Made by a program: the position numbers and the translations under genes
Assembly (NCBI RefSeq): GCF_020177055.1
Contig: NZ_JAIQXT010000006.1
Coordinates: 124,001-188,000 of the forward strand
Length of the DNA stretch: 64,000 nt
Source: Sphingomonas sp. R647
Lineage (GTDB): Bacteria; Pseudomonadota; Alphaproteobacteria; Sphingomonadales; Sphingomonadaceae
Direction of reading: 5' to 3'
The notes under the pieces: generated by a model
What the model was told of the DNA's origin: nothing
Seen by the model: only the letters and a program-made list of their open reading frames with translations
The model's database searches: none
In this document: positions 53,102 to 62,184 of the stretch, piece by piece
Position numbering within the stretch: position 1 is the first letter of the stretch
Layout: each line of letters opens with the position of its first letter

Positions 53102-54235
53102 ATGGCCACTGCACCGCGACTGCGCGTTCTCATCGTGTTCGGGACACGGCCAGAGGCGATCAAGCTGTATCCCCTGATTCAGCGTCTGCGCGACGAGCCG
53201 GATGTCGATCTGCGCGTCTGCGTCACCGCACAGCATCGCCAGATGCTCGATCAGGTGCTTGAGATTGCCGGGATCATTCCCGACCATGATCTCGACATCA
53301 TGCTCCCCAACCAGTCGCTCGACGAGCTGACCGCGCGGCTGCTGCGCGAGATTGGTCGGGTGCTGGACGAGGAGAAGCCCGACCGCGTCGTCGTGCAGGG
53401 CGACACCGCCACCGCGATGGTCGGCGCGCTCGCCGCCTATTACCGCAAGATCCCGGTCTCGCATGTCGAGGCGGGCCTGCGCAGCGGCAACATCCACCAT
53501 CCCTGGCCCGAAGAGGTCAATCGCAAGATCATCGGCACCATCGCCGACCAGCATTTTGCGCCGACCGACACCGCCCGCGACGCGCTGCTGATCGAAAATG
53601 TGCCGGGCGATCGCGTCCATGTGACCGGCAACACCGTGATCGACGCGCTCCACACGACGCTCGCCTCGATCGAGCAGAACCCGGCGCTGGCCGCGCAGAT
53701 CGACCCGATCCTCGCGCCCTTCGCAGGCAAGCGGATCATCGCGGTCACGACGCACCGGCGCGAGAATTTCGGATCGGGGCTTGAGGGCATGGCGCGCGCG
53801 GTGCGCCGCATCGCCGAGCGCCCCGACGTCGCGGTCATCTTCCCGGTCCATCCCAACCCCAATGTCCGCGCGCCGATGCAGGCGGTGCTGGGCGGGATGG
53901 CGAATGTCGCGATGATCGATCCGCTCGATTATCCGAATTTCGTCGCCCTGCTCGCGCGCTGCCACCTCGTCCTCACCGACAGCGGCGGCGTGCAGGAAGA
54001 GGCGCCGGCGCTCGCCAAGCCCGTGCTGGTGATGCGCGAGACGACCGAGCGCCCCGAGGGCGTCGTCGCCGGCACCGCCCGACTGGTCGGAAGCGACGAA
54101 GAAGCGATCGTTGCAGCAACGCTTGAGCTGCTCGACGATCCGGAAGCCTATGCCGCCATGGCGCGCGCGCACAACCCGTTCGGAGATGGGAAGAGCAGTG
54201 ACCGAATCGCACGGACCATCGTCAATGCCCGCTGA
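53102..54235 (+). CDS. wecB: UDP-GlcNAc 2-epimerase (non-hydrolysing)
   Basis: 377-residue GT-B-fold epimerase that makes UDP-ManNAc. Signatures: LIVFGTRPEAIKLYPLI start, VQGDTATAMVGALAAYY, HVEAGLRSGNIHHPWPEE, and LTDSGGVQEEAPALAKPVL. It has a good AAAGGGG upstream. It overlaps the next gene by about 38 bases if GTG 54198 is used there, so the pair WecB-WecC forms one unit for UDP-ManNAcA. Confidence 0.95.
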   Translation: MATAPRLRVLIVFGTRPEAIKLYPLIQRLRDEPDVDLRVCVTAQHRQMLDQVLEIAGIIPDHDLDIMLPNQSLDELTARLLREIGRVLDEEKPDRVVVQGDTATAMVGALAAYYRKIPVSHVEAGLRSGNIHHPWPEEVNRKIIGTIADQHFAPTDTARDALLIENVPGDRVHVTGNTVIDALHTTLASIEQNPALAAQIDPILAPFAGKRIIAVTTHRRENFGSGLEGMARAVRRIAERPDVAVIFPVHPNPNVRAPMQAVLGGMANVAMIDPLDYPNFVALLARCHLVLTDSGGVQEEAPALAKPVLVMRETTERPEGVVAGTARLVGSDEEAIVAATLELLDDPEAYAAMARAHNPFGDGKSSDRIARTIVNAR

Positions 54236-55487
54236 TGCACAGCTTCGCGTCGGAGTCGTCGGCCTCGGCTATATCGGCCTGCCCACTGCGGCGGTGATCG
54301 CCCGTACCGGCGCGCGCGTCGTCGGCATCGATGTGAACGCGCAGGTCGTGGAGACGATCAACCGCGGCGAGATCCATATCGAGGAAGCCAATCTCGACGC
54401 GCTGGTACATCAGGTCGTGACATCGGGGCATCTCGCCGCGTCGCTCTCGGCCGAGCCGTGCGACGTGTTCGTGATCGCCGTTCCAACGCCGTTCGATGAT
54501 GAACATCGCCCCGATATCAGCTATGTTCTGAAAGCCGGTGAGACGATCGCTCCCGTGCTCAAGCGCGGCGACCTCGTCATCCTCGAATCGACCTCGCCCG
54601 TCGGCACCACCGAACAGCTGCGCGACCTGTTCGCCGCTGCCCGCCCGGACCTCAGCTTCCCGCAGGGCTGGGACGATACGCCCGGCGTCAGCGTCGCCTA
54701 TTGCCCCGAACGCGTGCTGCCGGGGAAAATCCTGTTCGAGCTGGTCGACAATGACCGGTCGATCGGCGGGATCAGCGCGACCTGCGCCGACCGCGCCACG
54801 GCCTTCTACAAGCGCTTCGTCGAGGGCGCGTGCATTGTCACCACCGCCCGCACCGCCGAAATGTGCAAGCTGGTCGAAAATTCGTTCCGCGACGTCAACA
54901 TTGCCTTCGCCAACGAGCTGTCGATCGTCTCTGACACACTGGGGCTCGATGTGTGGGAGGTGATTCGCCTCGCCAACCGTCACCCGCGCGTCAACATCCT
55001 CCAGCCAGGGCCCGGCGTCGGCGGTCACTGCATCGCGGTCGATCCGTGGTTCATCGTGCATAGCGATCCCGCCAATGCCCGCCTGATCCGCACCGCGCGT
55101 GAGGTGAATGACGGTAAGATCGACTATAGCTTCGAACGCGCCGCCGCGTTGGCCGACGCCGCGCCCGACGCAAAGATCGCGTGCCTTGGTCTCGCCTTCA
55201 AACCCAATATCGATGATCTGCGCGAAAGCCCGGCACTGCGCGTCGCCCAGCTTCTCGCGCAACGATTCGGTGATCGCGTTCGCCTGGTTGAGCCGCATAT
55301 CGACACCCTGCCCCGCGCGTTCGGAGGCACCGGGGCGCAGCTGACCTCGCTGGAAGCAGCGCTGACCGAGTGCGACGTGCTGGTCCTGCTGGTCGATCAC
55401 GACGCATTCAAGGCGGTCAGCCCCGAGCAGCGCGCCGGCAAGCGGATCTACGACAGCCGCGGCATCTGGACGACGGCGCGGAGCTAG
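54198..55487 (+). CDS. wecC: UDP-N-acetyl-D-mannosamine dehydrogenase
   Basis: 429-residue nucleotide-sugar dehydrogenase. The Rossmann motif VGVVGLGYIGLPTAAVIA (~16), VPTPFDDEHRPDISYV and the catalytic Cys in GPGVGGHCIAVDPWF (~275) are all present. It oxidises UDP-ManNAc, made by WecB next door, to the uronate. GTG 54198 has GGGAAG upstream; ATG 54225 is possible but without a site. A strong inverted repeat follows the stop. The uronate is a candidate AsnB substrate. Confidence 0.92.
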   Translation: MTESHGPSSMPADAQLRVGVVGLGYIGLPTAAVIARTGARVVGIDVNAQVVETINRGEIHIEEANLDALVHQVVTSGHLAASLSAEPCDVFVIAVPTPFDDEHRPDISYVLKAGETIAPVLKRGDLVILESTSPVGTTEQLRDLFAAARPDLSFPQGWDDTPGVSVAYCPERVLPGKILFELVDNDRSIGGISATCADRATAFYKRFVEGACIVTTARTAEMCKLVENSFRDVNIAFANELSIVSDTLGLDVWEVIRLANRHPRVNILQPGPGVGGHCIAVDPWFIVHSDPANARLIRTAREVNDGKIDYSFERAAALADAAPDAKIACLGLAFKPNIDDLRESPALRVAQLLAQRFGDRVRLVEPHIDTLPRAFGGTGAQLTSLEAALTECDVLVLLVDHDAFKAVSPEQRAGKRIYDSRGIWTTARS

Positions 55488-55508
55488 TTTGGTTCAGCTT
55501 TGCTGAAC

Positions 55509-55592
55509 ACGGCACCGGCCCGCTCCCCCACCCGGCCACCCATAGAATACACTGTCGTTGGGTAGCCGGGTGGGGGAGCGGGCCGGTGCCGT
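55509..55592. repeat. Perfect 28-bp inverted repeat between convergent genes
   Basis: 28-base arms at 55509-55536 and 55565-55592 are perfect complements, extended by five more pairs after one mismatch. The short centre includes CATAGAATACACTG. It lies between wecC and the convergent sugar transferase. There is no T-run. It could be a mobile palindromic element, or a strong hairpin that blocks read-through in both directions. Confidence 0.9.
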
Positions 55593-55611
55593 CTAACAGA
55601 AGAACGACGCG

Positions 55612-56892
55612 CTATTTCGCGCCGAAGCCGCTGACCACGGTGGCGACGGTGCGGAACAGGATCAGCAGGCCGAGCCAGGCCGAGAAGTTCTTGATGTAGA
55701 AAAAGTCGTAATGGAGCTTGAGGTTGACCGAAGTCAGGTCGGCTACATGCCCCTGATTGACCTGCGCCCAGCCGCTGATGCCGGGCCGCACGATGTGGCG
55801 ATAGCGGTAATGCGGGATTTCCGCCTCATACCACTCAGATAGCGGGATCGCCTCAGGCCGCGGGCCGATCCAGCTCATCTCGCCGCGCAGCACGTTGAAT
55901 GCCTGTGGCAGCTCGTCCAGACGGCTGCGGCGCAGGAATCGCCCGAGCCGGGTGATGCGGTCATCCTCATGCATGGTCACGCAATCGTCGCGGCCCTGCA
56001 TCTCTTCGCGCGGGCGCATGGTGCGGAACTTGATCACCGTGAACGGCTCACCGCGAAAGCCCATGCGCTGCTGGGTAAAGAACACCGGCCCACGCGAATC
56101 GAGCCGGATCGCGAGCGCGATGACACCCAGCACCGGCAGCAAGACCGGCAGGATGAACAGCGTGCCGACGACATCAATGACGCGCTTGATCTTCACATAG
56201 GCAAGGTTCGGCATCAGCGAGCCGAAGCTGTTTTCCGACAGATGCTCGATCGCGACGCGTCCGGTGAGCGATTCGGCAACCTGCTTGACGTGATAAACGA
56301 GGTGGCCGCGGATCGCCGCTTCGGCCAGCATCCGCTCCCACGCGTCGGGATGATCGTGGCGCAGGTCGGCGACAATCACGGCGCGCCGCAGCGTCGGCAC
56401 TTCAGGGCTGAGCAGTGGGATCCACTCGACCTCGGGCGTCTGGTCGACCACCGACATGTCGCCGGTCGTCACATAATAGAATCGCAGCGCCGTCGTCTTG
56501 TCGAGGTGGAAGCGCAGCGCGAACGCGACGCCAAGCGCGATCAGAAACGAGGCGGCGAGATAGAGCCGGCTATAGTCGGCACGTGCCAGGAACAATGCGG
56601 CAAGCGCGATCCCGTATGAGCTGACGAAGGACGGGATAATGTACCCGAACACCGTCGTTCCCGGAAACGCCGAGACGCGGCGCAGCAGCACGACGCCCAG
56701 CGACACGCCAAACGCAGCCGCCACAACGGCATAGTCCACCGGGCGCGCAGCGACGCCGGGCAGCAGATAGCGGCCAAGCAACGGCGCCGGCGCAACAACC
56801 GCGAGCACGAGCAGTAACAGCAGTTCGACCCGCATGGATTCGAACAGGCTGTTGCGTGGCCGATGCGTCAGCTCGGCATACATCTTCAACAT
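55612..56892 (-). CDS. Polyprenyl-phosphate sugar-1-phosphate transferase
   Basis: 426-residue initiating transferase: several N-terminal membrane spans (VELLLLLVLAVVAPAPLL onward) and a C-terminal Bac_transf domain with KRVIDVVGTLFILPVLLPVL, RRSRLDELPQAFNVL and GPRPEAIPLSEWY, then a final span. It would load a hexose- or HexNAc-1-phosphate onto undecaprenyl phosphate. The start ATG 56892 follows GGGGGG 5 bases upstream. The GumD/WbaP/EpsB-like size suggests a glucose or galactose starter, but a HexNAc cannot be excluded. Confidence 0.92.
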   Translation of the reverse strand: MLKMYAELTHRPRNSLFESMRVELLLLLVLAVVAPAPLLGRYLLPGVAARPVDYAVVAAAFGVSLGVVLLRRVSAFPGTTVFGYIIPSFVSSYGIALAALFLARADYSRLYLAASFLIALGVAFALRFHLDKTTALRFYYVTTGDMSVVDQTPEVEWIPLLSPEVPTLRRAVIVADLRHDHPDAWERMLAEAAIRGHLVYHVKQVAESLTGRVAIEHLSENSFGSLMPNLAYVKIKRVIDVVGTLFILPVLLPVLGVIALAIRLDSRGPVFFTQQRMGFRGEPFTVIKFRTMRPREEMQGRDDCVTMHEDDRITRLGRFLRRSRLDELPQAFNVLRGEMSWIGPRPEAIPLSEWYEAEIPHYRYRHIVRPGISGWAQVNQGHVADLTSVNLKLHYDFFYIKNFSAWLGLLILFRTVATVVSGFGAK

Positions 56893-57168
56893 CGTTGCCC
56901 CCCACAAGCCGGGAGACCGAGCAGCGTTACGCGCCTGTTCAAGTCGAGCCTCCCAAAGCCCCTGGTTCCCCAATTCCAACCTGCAGTCGCCGGCTGCGCC
57001 ATCCGGTCGCAGCGGAAACAGACTCGGCGGATCCAGCGGTCGCGGATACTAGCCGGAATTCGCCAAGATCGCCAATCGACAGAGTCAGTTGTCGGTTCCA
57101 CCGAAATCGACAATCCCCCCGATTGCCGAACTTTCTTACGCCGCTGTGACGAAGCCGCCACAGCTTTG

Positions 57169-57867
57169 CTACTCAATGCGGCGTCCGACCATCACCAGCA
57201 GCGTCTTGCTGCGATGGTCGCCCAGCGTTGCAAGCACGCCGTCGCCTGGCGGTGCGGCATAAAAATGATGCTCGACCGGCGCCACATCCAACGCGCGGTA
57301 CAAGGCCGCCAGTTCGGTCGCGCTCGCCATCGATTTCACATGCGCGAAGTAGCGCGGTCGCCCGGTCAGCCCGAACGCGATCCGCTCTGCCTTGCGATAC
57401 AGCGATTCGCTGTTCGGCATCGACAGGATCAACCGACCGCCTGGCTTGAGCAACCGCACCAGCCGCGCGACCTCACCCTTCAGATCGGGCAGGTATTCGA
57501 GCACGCTGGAACTCAGCACCACGTCGAACTCGCCTTCCGCCCGCGCGGACAGGCTGTCGAGCAGCGCCACCTCGAAGTCGATATTGGTCAGCCCCAGTTC
57601 CTGCTGACGCGCGCGCGCCAGCGTGACCATTGCCGCGCTGCCATCGATCGCGGTCACCGATGCGCCGACCCGCGCCGCTTCGAAGCTGAACGTCCCCGCA
57701 CCGCATCCCGCGTCGAGCACGCGGTTGCCTGCGCCGACATGGCGACCGATCAGGTCGCGCCACAGCGCCAGCCGCTCGCGAAAGCGCGGCGAATGATCAT
57801 ATCCGGCCTGAAATGACTCGGCGATCGACTCGTGCCAATCCACCGCATCGGCTGTCTTGGCTGTCAC
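57169..57867 (-). CDS. SAM-dependent methyltransferase, class I
   Basis: 232-residue methyltransferase with the full motif I VLDAGCGAGTFSFEAARVG (~51-69), AIDGSAAMVTLARARQ and LKPGGRLILSMPN (~141). It is like the UbiG/MPPT-type fold used for sugars and small metabolites. The GTG start at 57867 has GGAGG 9 bases upstream, preferable to a longer form to 57951. It lies between the sugar transferase and the WbpO-type dehydrogenase. Its acceptor is unknown. Confidence 0.83.
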   Translation of the reverse strand: MTAKTADAVDWHESIAESFQAGYDHSPRFRERLALWRDLIGRHVGAGNRVLDAGCGAGTFSFEAARVGASVTAIDGSAAMVTLARARQQELGLTNIDFEVALLDSLSARAEGEFDVVLSSSVLEYLPDLKGEVARLVRLLKPGGRLILSMPNSESLYRKAERIAFGLTGRPRYFAHVKSMASATELAALYRALDVAPVEHHFYAAPPGDGVLATLGDHRSKTLLVMVGRRIE

Positions 57868-58016
57868 GGGACGTCGCCTCCAATCGGCGTGGCGTTTAGG
57901 GTCGGGTGCGACGGATATCAAGGCTTTCCGCGCCCTGACTGCGCTTGCCATCCCCCCGGCACTTTGCGAAAGGGCGCGCCAGACCTGCCCCGTTGGGCAT
58001 GGGCGGGGGACCGTGA

Positions 58017-59288
58017 ATGTCGGCAGATACGAAGGTTGTTGTCGTCGGCCTTGGCTATGTCGGCCTGCCGCTGGCCGTTGCGCTAGCGAAGAGCTTCGAC
58101 ACCGTCGGCCTTGATATCGACACCGGGCGGATCACCGAGCTTCGGGCTGGCTATGACCGCACCGGCGAGATCGATGCCGATCGCCTTGCCGCCTCCAGCC
58201 TCAAGCTGACCAGCGATCCCGCCGATTGCCCCGCCGCGGACTTCATCATCGTGACCGTGCCCACCCCGGTGGATGCGAACAACAAGCCGGACCTTGGCAT
58301 CGTCATGGCCGCGACCCGCACCGTCGCGGGGATGATCGATGCGACCCGCGCGCCAGTGATCGTCTATGAAAGCACCGTCTATCCCGGCGTGACCGAGGAA
58401 CTCTGCGGGCCGGAGATCGAGCGGATAACGGGACTCAAATCCGGCAAGGACTTCTTCCTTGGCTATTCGCCCGAGCGGATCAATCCGGGCGACCGCGAGC
58501 ATACGATCGACAAGATTACCAAGGTCGTGTCGGGCCAGACCCCCGAAGTGCTCGACCGCGTCGCCGCGCTGTATGAGCAGGTGACGAGCGGCGGCGTGTT
58601 CCGCGCCGCGTCGATTCGCGCCGCCGAAGCCGCGAAGGTGATCGAGAACGCGCAGCGCGACATCAACATCGCCTTCATGAATGAGATCACGCGCATCTTC
58701 TCGGCGATGGACCTGTCGATCTGGGACGTACTGGAAGCGGCGCGGACCAAGTGGAACTTCCTGCCCTTCCATCCCGGCCTCGTCGGTGGGCACTGCATCG
58801 GCGTCGATCCCTTCTACCTCAGCCACAAGGCCGAGATGCTGGGCTATGACCCGCAGGTGATCCTCGCCGGACGCAGCACCAACGATTCGATGGCGACGTG
58901 GATCGCCGATCGGCTGCACGGTCTGCGCGGTGGTACCGCCGGGCGTGCGCTGGTGCTGGGGCTGACCTTCAAGGAAAACGTCCCCGACCTGCGCAATTCC
59001 AAGGTCGCCGACCTGATCGCGCGCCTCGCCGAGTTGGGCCATGCGGTCACCGTCCACGACCCGCTCGCCGATTCGGCGGAGGCAAGCCACGAATATGGGC
59101 TGGAGCTGGCCGGTGAAGCCGCGCTGGCCGAGCAGTACGAGCTCGTCCTGCTCGCGGTCACGCATGACGACTATGTCGCGATGGGGGCCGACAAGCTCTC
59201 CACACTGGTCGCGCCGGGCGGGCTGTTCGCCGACCTCAAGAACGCGGTTCCGGGTGCTGGCGCAGCAACGGGGCGCTGGACGCTCTGA
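58017..59288 (+). CDS. WbpO/TviB-type UDP-N-acetylhexosamine 6-dehydrogenase
   Basis: 423-residue nucleotide-sugar dehydrogenase of the WbpO/TviB branch: VVVVGLGYVGLPLAVALAK start, TVPTPVDANNKPDLG, YESTVYPGVTEE, YSPERINPGD and the catalytic Cys in HPGLVGGHCIGVDPFYLS (~263). It makes UDP-GalNAcA (or GlcNAcA). It is the third such dehydrogenase in the locus and not a recent copy of WecC. Its product would be another uronate available for amidation or methylation. It ends before a repeat and a bidirectional terminator. Confidence 0.92.
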   Translation: MSADTKVVVVGLGYVGLPLAVALAKSFDTVGLDIDTGRITELRAGYDRTGEIDADRLAASSLKLTSDPADCPAADFIIVTVPTPVDANNKPDLGIVMAATRTVAGMIDATRAPVIVYESTVYPGVTEELCGPEIERITGLKSGKDFFLGYSPERINPGDREHTIDKITKVVSGQTPEVLDRVAALYEQVTSGGVFRAASIRAAEAAKVIENAQRDINIAFMNEITRIFSAMDLSIWDVLEAARTKWNFLPFHPGLVGGHCIGVDPFYLSHKAEMLGYDPQVILAGRSTNDSMATWIADRLHGLRGGTAGRALVLGLTFKENVPDLRNSKVADLIARLAELGHAVTVHDPLADSAEASHEYGLELAGEAALAEQYELVLLAVTHDDYVAMGADKLSTLVAPGGLFADLKNAVPGAGAATGRWTL

Positions 59289-59323
59289 TCCTGCCCGCAG
59301 AACGACGGCAGCTCATTTCTAAC

Positions 59324-59411
59324 CCCCGTTTGCCCTGAGCCTGTCGAAGGGCGGCAGCCCATCGCCACCGCGCGCAGGGATCGCGCTTCGACAAGCTCAG
59401 CACAAACGGGG
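59324..59411. repeat. Inverted intergenic repeat, CTTCGACAAGCTCAG family (copy B)
   Basis: Arms at 59324-59349 and 59386-59411 (26 bases, three differences) share TTCGACAAGCTCAG with copy A at 45942-46025. It lies just after the dehydrogenase gene. The two copies bracket the 46-59 kb export and precursor half of the locus, which could allow recombination but need not. Confidence 0.85.
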
Positions 59412-59439
59412 TTGAGCCATCAATCGCAGCGCCAGACAT

Positions 59440-59472
59440 GAAAAAGGCGAGGCTTGCGGCCTCGCCCTTTTC
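59440..59472. terminator. Bidirectional rho-independent terminator
   Basis: GGCGAGGC (59446-59453) pairs with GCCTCGCC (59459-59466) around loop TTGCG. A-tract and T-tract flanks (AAAAA before, TTTT after) let it work on either strand. It sits between the convergent dehydrogenase (+) and FKBP (-) genes. Confidence 0.9.
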
Positions 59473-59496
59473 ATTTCGACAGTCGGATGCGCCCGA

Positions 59497-60123
59497 TCAG
59501 TTACCCGGCGGCGGCGGAGCCGCTCCGCCCGGTGCGCCGGGAGCGCCGCCGGGTGCGCCACCCATCTGCTGCTGCATCATCTGCTGATAGACGCTCATCG
59601 GCAGGAATTCGAGCAGCTCGACCTCAAAGATCAGGAGCGAATCGGAGGGGATGATGTCGCGCCCGCTGCGCGGATCCTTCTTCGCCTCGCTGCCATAGCC
59701 CAGCTCCGGCTTGATCCAGATGCGGTACTTGCCGCCCTTCTTCATCAGCTTGAGCGCTTCAGTGAAGCCCGGGATCATGCCCGCGACGGGCAGCGGGGTC
59801 GGCTGCTGGCTGGCGTCGAATTCCTCGCCGTTGCGCAGCGTGCCCTTGTAGTTGACCAGCGCAACGTCGCTGTCGGTCGGGCTGGCGCCCGCACCTTCGG
59901 TGATCGTCTGGATCTGCAGGCCCGAGGCGGTTTCGGTCACGCCGCTCTGCGCCTTGTTCCGCGCAAGGAAGGTGGCGTTGTCGGCGCGTTCGGTCACAAC
60001 CTTGTCGGTCCCGACCCACGCAAGCGCCACCGCGCCCGCAATCGCTACGACGATGCCGAGCCAGAGCCAGACAAGATAGCTGCGCTTGGTCGGCGCGATC
60101 GGCACGGCGGTGACGGATGACAT
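59497..60123 (-). CDS. FKBP-type peptidyl-prolyl isomerase, membrane-anchored
   Basis: 208 residues: an N-terminal membrane span (YLVWLWLGIVVAIAGAVALAWV, ~16-37), then an FKBP domain (VNYKGTLRNGEEFDAS, MKKGGKYRIWIKPELGYG) at ~85-175, and a flexible tail rich in Gln, Met, Gly and Pro (QQMMQQQMGGAPGGAPG). It catalyses cis-trans prolyl isomerisation of periplasmic proteins. Start ATG 60123. It is downstream of rpsU on the same strand with a hairpin between, so it is probably separate. Confidence 0.92.
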   Translation of the reverse strand: MSSVTAVPIAPTKRSYLVWLWLGIVVAIAGAVALAWVGTDKVVTERADNATFLARNKAQSGVTETASGLQIQTITEGAGASPTDSDVALVNYKGTLRNGEEFDASQQPTPLPVAGMIPGFTEALKLMKKGGKYRIWIKPELGYGSEAKKDPRSGRDIIPSDSLLIFEVELLEFLPMSVYQQMMQQQMGGAPGGAPGAPGGAAPPPPGN

Positions 60124-60181
60124 GAGTCAGCGATCCTGCAGAGGCCGGCCCGCGGCGCGGCGGAAGGTCACAAAAGTCGCA

Positions 60182-60212
60182 CTGCCAATGTGCGCGCGGC
60201 GCACATTGGCAG
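60182..60212 (-). terminator. Strong hairpin downstream of rpsU
   Basis: Perfect 14-bp stem (60182-60195 with 60199-60212, CTGCCAATGTGCGC and complement), loop GCG. Read on the minus strand it follows the rpsU stop by 11 bases; a weak T-stretch (ACTTTTG) comes after. It probably ends or stabilises the rpsU transcript. Confidence 0.75.
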
Positions 60213-60223
60213 CGAATCGGGCC

Positions 60224-60430
60224 TTAACGGGCGCCGTCGCGCTCCATGCGCTTGCGCTCGAGCTTGCGTGCGCGGCGAACCGCAGCGGCACGCTCGCGCG
60301 CGCGCTTTTCGCTCGGCTTCTCATAGTGACGGCGCAGCTTCATCTCGCGATAGACGCCCTCACGCTGCAGCTTCTTCTTGAGCGCCCGCAGCGCCTGGTC
60401 GACATTATTGTCGCGAACGATGATTTGCAT
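60224..60430 (-). CDS. rpsU: 30S ribosomal protein S21
   Basis: 68-residue S21: [20 protein letters not shown] start, [20 protein letters not shown], then a basic Arg/Lys tail ([14 protein letters not shown] type). S21 aids start-codon recognition on the small subunit. Size and sequence are normal for alphaproteobacteria. It stands alone with a strong hairpin after the stop. The 5' gap (60431-60664) must contain its promoter and that of the divergent S41 gene. Confidence 0.95.
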   Translation of the reverse strand: MQIIVRDNNVDQALRALKKKLQREGVYREMKLRRHYEKPSEKRARERAAAVRRARKLERKRMERDGAR

Positions 60431-60664
60431 AAGTCCGTCTCAACTCCAGAATCTTATTCAACAGAACAGGGATCGCCGAAGCTCCTGCCCCGGGCGTTGG
60501 GACGCGCCCCTAGCAAAGGGATGATGCAAAGACAAGGCAAAGCGGCGGTTTCGACGTTTGACCGATGATTCTGTCACCGCCTGGTGCACCGGGCGGACCT
60601 CCACGTAGCCGACGATCAGCATTTTACGCATGACGGACGTTCGCTGTTGCGATAATCTGCCCCC

Positions 60665-62113
60665 ATGAAGAGCCATTTTACCCATCGTTCGCAAAGCCTT
60701 ACGGCAACGGTCGCGGCCCTGTCCCTGTTGTCCGCATGCGGCGGTGGCAGCGGAACGGTCAGTACAGGCGGCGGCGGAACCGGTTCGGCTCCCACGCCGA
60801 CCCCGTCGGGCACCTGCTCGCTCGCGTCGCGTCAGACCTGGGTCGCACAGCAGCTCAACGAATGGTATCTCTTCCCCGAGACATTGCCGGCCAGCCTCAA
60901 CGCCGCGCCCTATGCCACGGTCCAGGACTATATCGACGCGCTCACCGCCACCGCGCGCGGGCAGAGCAAGGACCGCTATTTCACCTACATCACCTCGATC
61001 GCCGAGGAGAATGCCTATTATAATTCCGGCTCCAATGCCGGGTTCGGCTTTCGCCTGACGCTCGATTCGACCGCGCGACGCCTGTTCATCGCCGAATCAT
61101 TCGAAAACACCCCGGCGCTGAACGCCGGAATCGATCGCGGGACCGAGATTCTGGCCATCGGCGCCAGCACCGGCGCGCTGCGCAATGTCAGCGACATCCT
61201 TGCGACCGAAGGGACGGCGGGGCTGAACAGCGCGCTGGACGGTAACACGCGCGCGTTCCGTTTCCGTCCGGCCGGAGGCGCTGAACAGACCGCGACAGTG
61301 ACTAAGGCGGACTACACGCTTGCTCCGGTCTCGGCGCGCTATGGTGCCAAGGTGATCGACGATGGCGGCAAGAAGGTCGGCTATGTCAACCTGCGCACCT
61401 TCATCAACACCGCCGAATCGCCGCTGCGCGCCGCCTTCGCCGATTTCCGGGCGCAGGGTGTGACCGAGGTGATCATCGACCTGCGCTACAATGGTGGCGG
61501 GCTCGTTTCGATCGCGACGCTGATCAACAATCTGCTCGCCCGCGACAAGACGACGAGCCAGGTGGCAAACTACACGACGTTCCGCGCGTCCAAGGCGTCG
61601 AACAACGAAACTGCGTTCTTCAATCCGCAACCCGAATCGATCGCGCCGACGCGCATCGCGTTCATCGGCACGGGCGGCAGCGCATCGGCGAGCGAGTTGG
61701 TGATGAACACCTTCATCCCCTATCTCGGCAATCGCGCCGCGCTCGTGGGAACCAACACCTATGGCAAGCCGGTTGGCCAGATCGCGATCGACCGCAGCGC
61801 GTGCGACGATCGTCTGCGGGTCGTGGCCTTCGCCACCGAGAACAGCGCGCGACAAGGCGCCTATTACACCGGCCTTGCCGGATTCATGGGCGCAACATGT
61901 CAGGCGAGCGATGACATTACCCGACCGCTGGGTGATCCGCAGGAGGCATCGATCAGGGCGGCACTCAATTTCCTGGGTGGCCGCGCCTGCACCCCGATCG
62001 GCGCTGCCGCGACCCTCTCGGCGGACCGTACCCCGATACCGACAGCTGGTTTCGAACTGCTGAGCCCAACCCGCCCGACTACGGCGCAACGCGAAGTGCC
62101 GGGATCGTTCTGA
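60665..62113 (+). CDS. S41-family peptidase-like lipoprotein
   Basis: 482 residues. Signal peptide with lipobox LLSAC-GGG, then a Gly/Thr/Pro-rich linker. A helical N-terminal region (WVAQQLNEWYLFPETLPA) is followed by a PDZ-like stretch (ENTPALNAGIDRGTEILAI) and the S41 core: IIDLRYNGGGLVSI and the catalytic Ser in GGSASASELVMNTF (~340), with Lys expected in TNTYGKPVGQ. It resembles the C-terminal processing protease fold in outer-membrane lipoprotein form. Peptidase activity is inferred from these motifs. Confidence 0.88.
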   Translation: MKSHFTHRSQSLTATVAALSLLSACGGGSGTVSTGGGGTGSAPTPTPSGTCSLASRQTWVAQQLNEWYLFPETLPASLNAAPYATVQDYIDALTATARGQSKDRYFTYITSIAEENAYYNSGSNAGFGFRLTLDSTARRLFIAESFENTPALNAGIDRGTEILAIGASTGALRNVSDILATEGTAGLNSALDGNTRAFRFRPAGGAEQTATVTKADYTLAPVSARYGAKVIDDGGKKVGYVNLRTFINTAESPLRAAFADFRAQGVTEVIIDLRYNGGGLVSIATLINNLLARDKTTSQVANYTTFRASKASNNETAFFNPQPESIAPTRIAFIGTGGSASASELVMNTFIPYLGNRAALVGTNTYGKPVGQIAIDRSACDDRLRVVAFATENSARQGAYYTGLAGFMGATCQASDDITRPLGDPQEASIRAALNFLGGRACTPIGAAATLSADRTPIPTAGFELLSPTRPTTAQREVPGSF

Positions 62114-62184
62114 CGACGGGCCGTTCTGACGGCAGACAGCGCGCGAACGGGGGTTCGGGCGCGGAGGAATTCGGGGGGTGACGG

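Noticed and set aside
23098..59288. Exosortase/PEP-CTERM-linked polysaccharide system
   Set aside because: The locus has AsnB-like and initiating transferase genes seen in such systems, but no exosortase gene and no PEP-CTERM protein is present.
15017..59288. Sulfotransferase or ABC-2 exporter in the polysaccharide locus
   Set aside because: Looked for among all unassigned genes; no PAPS-binding loop and no ABC ATPase or permease pair was found.
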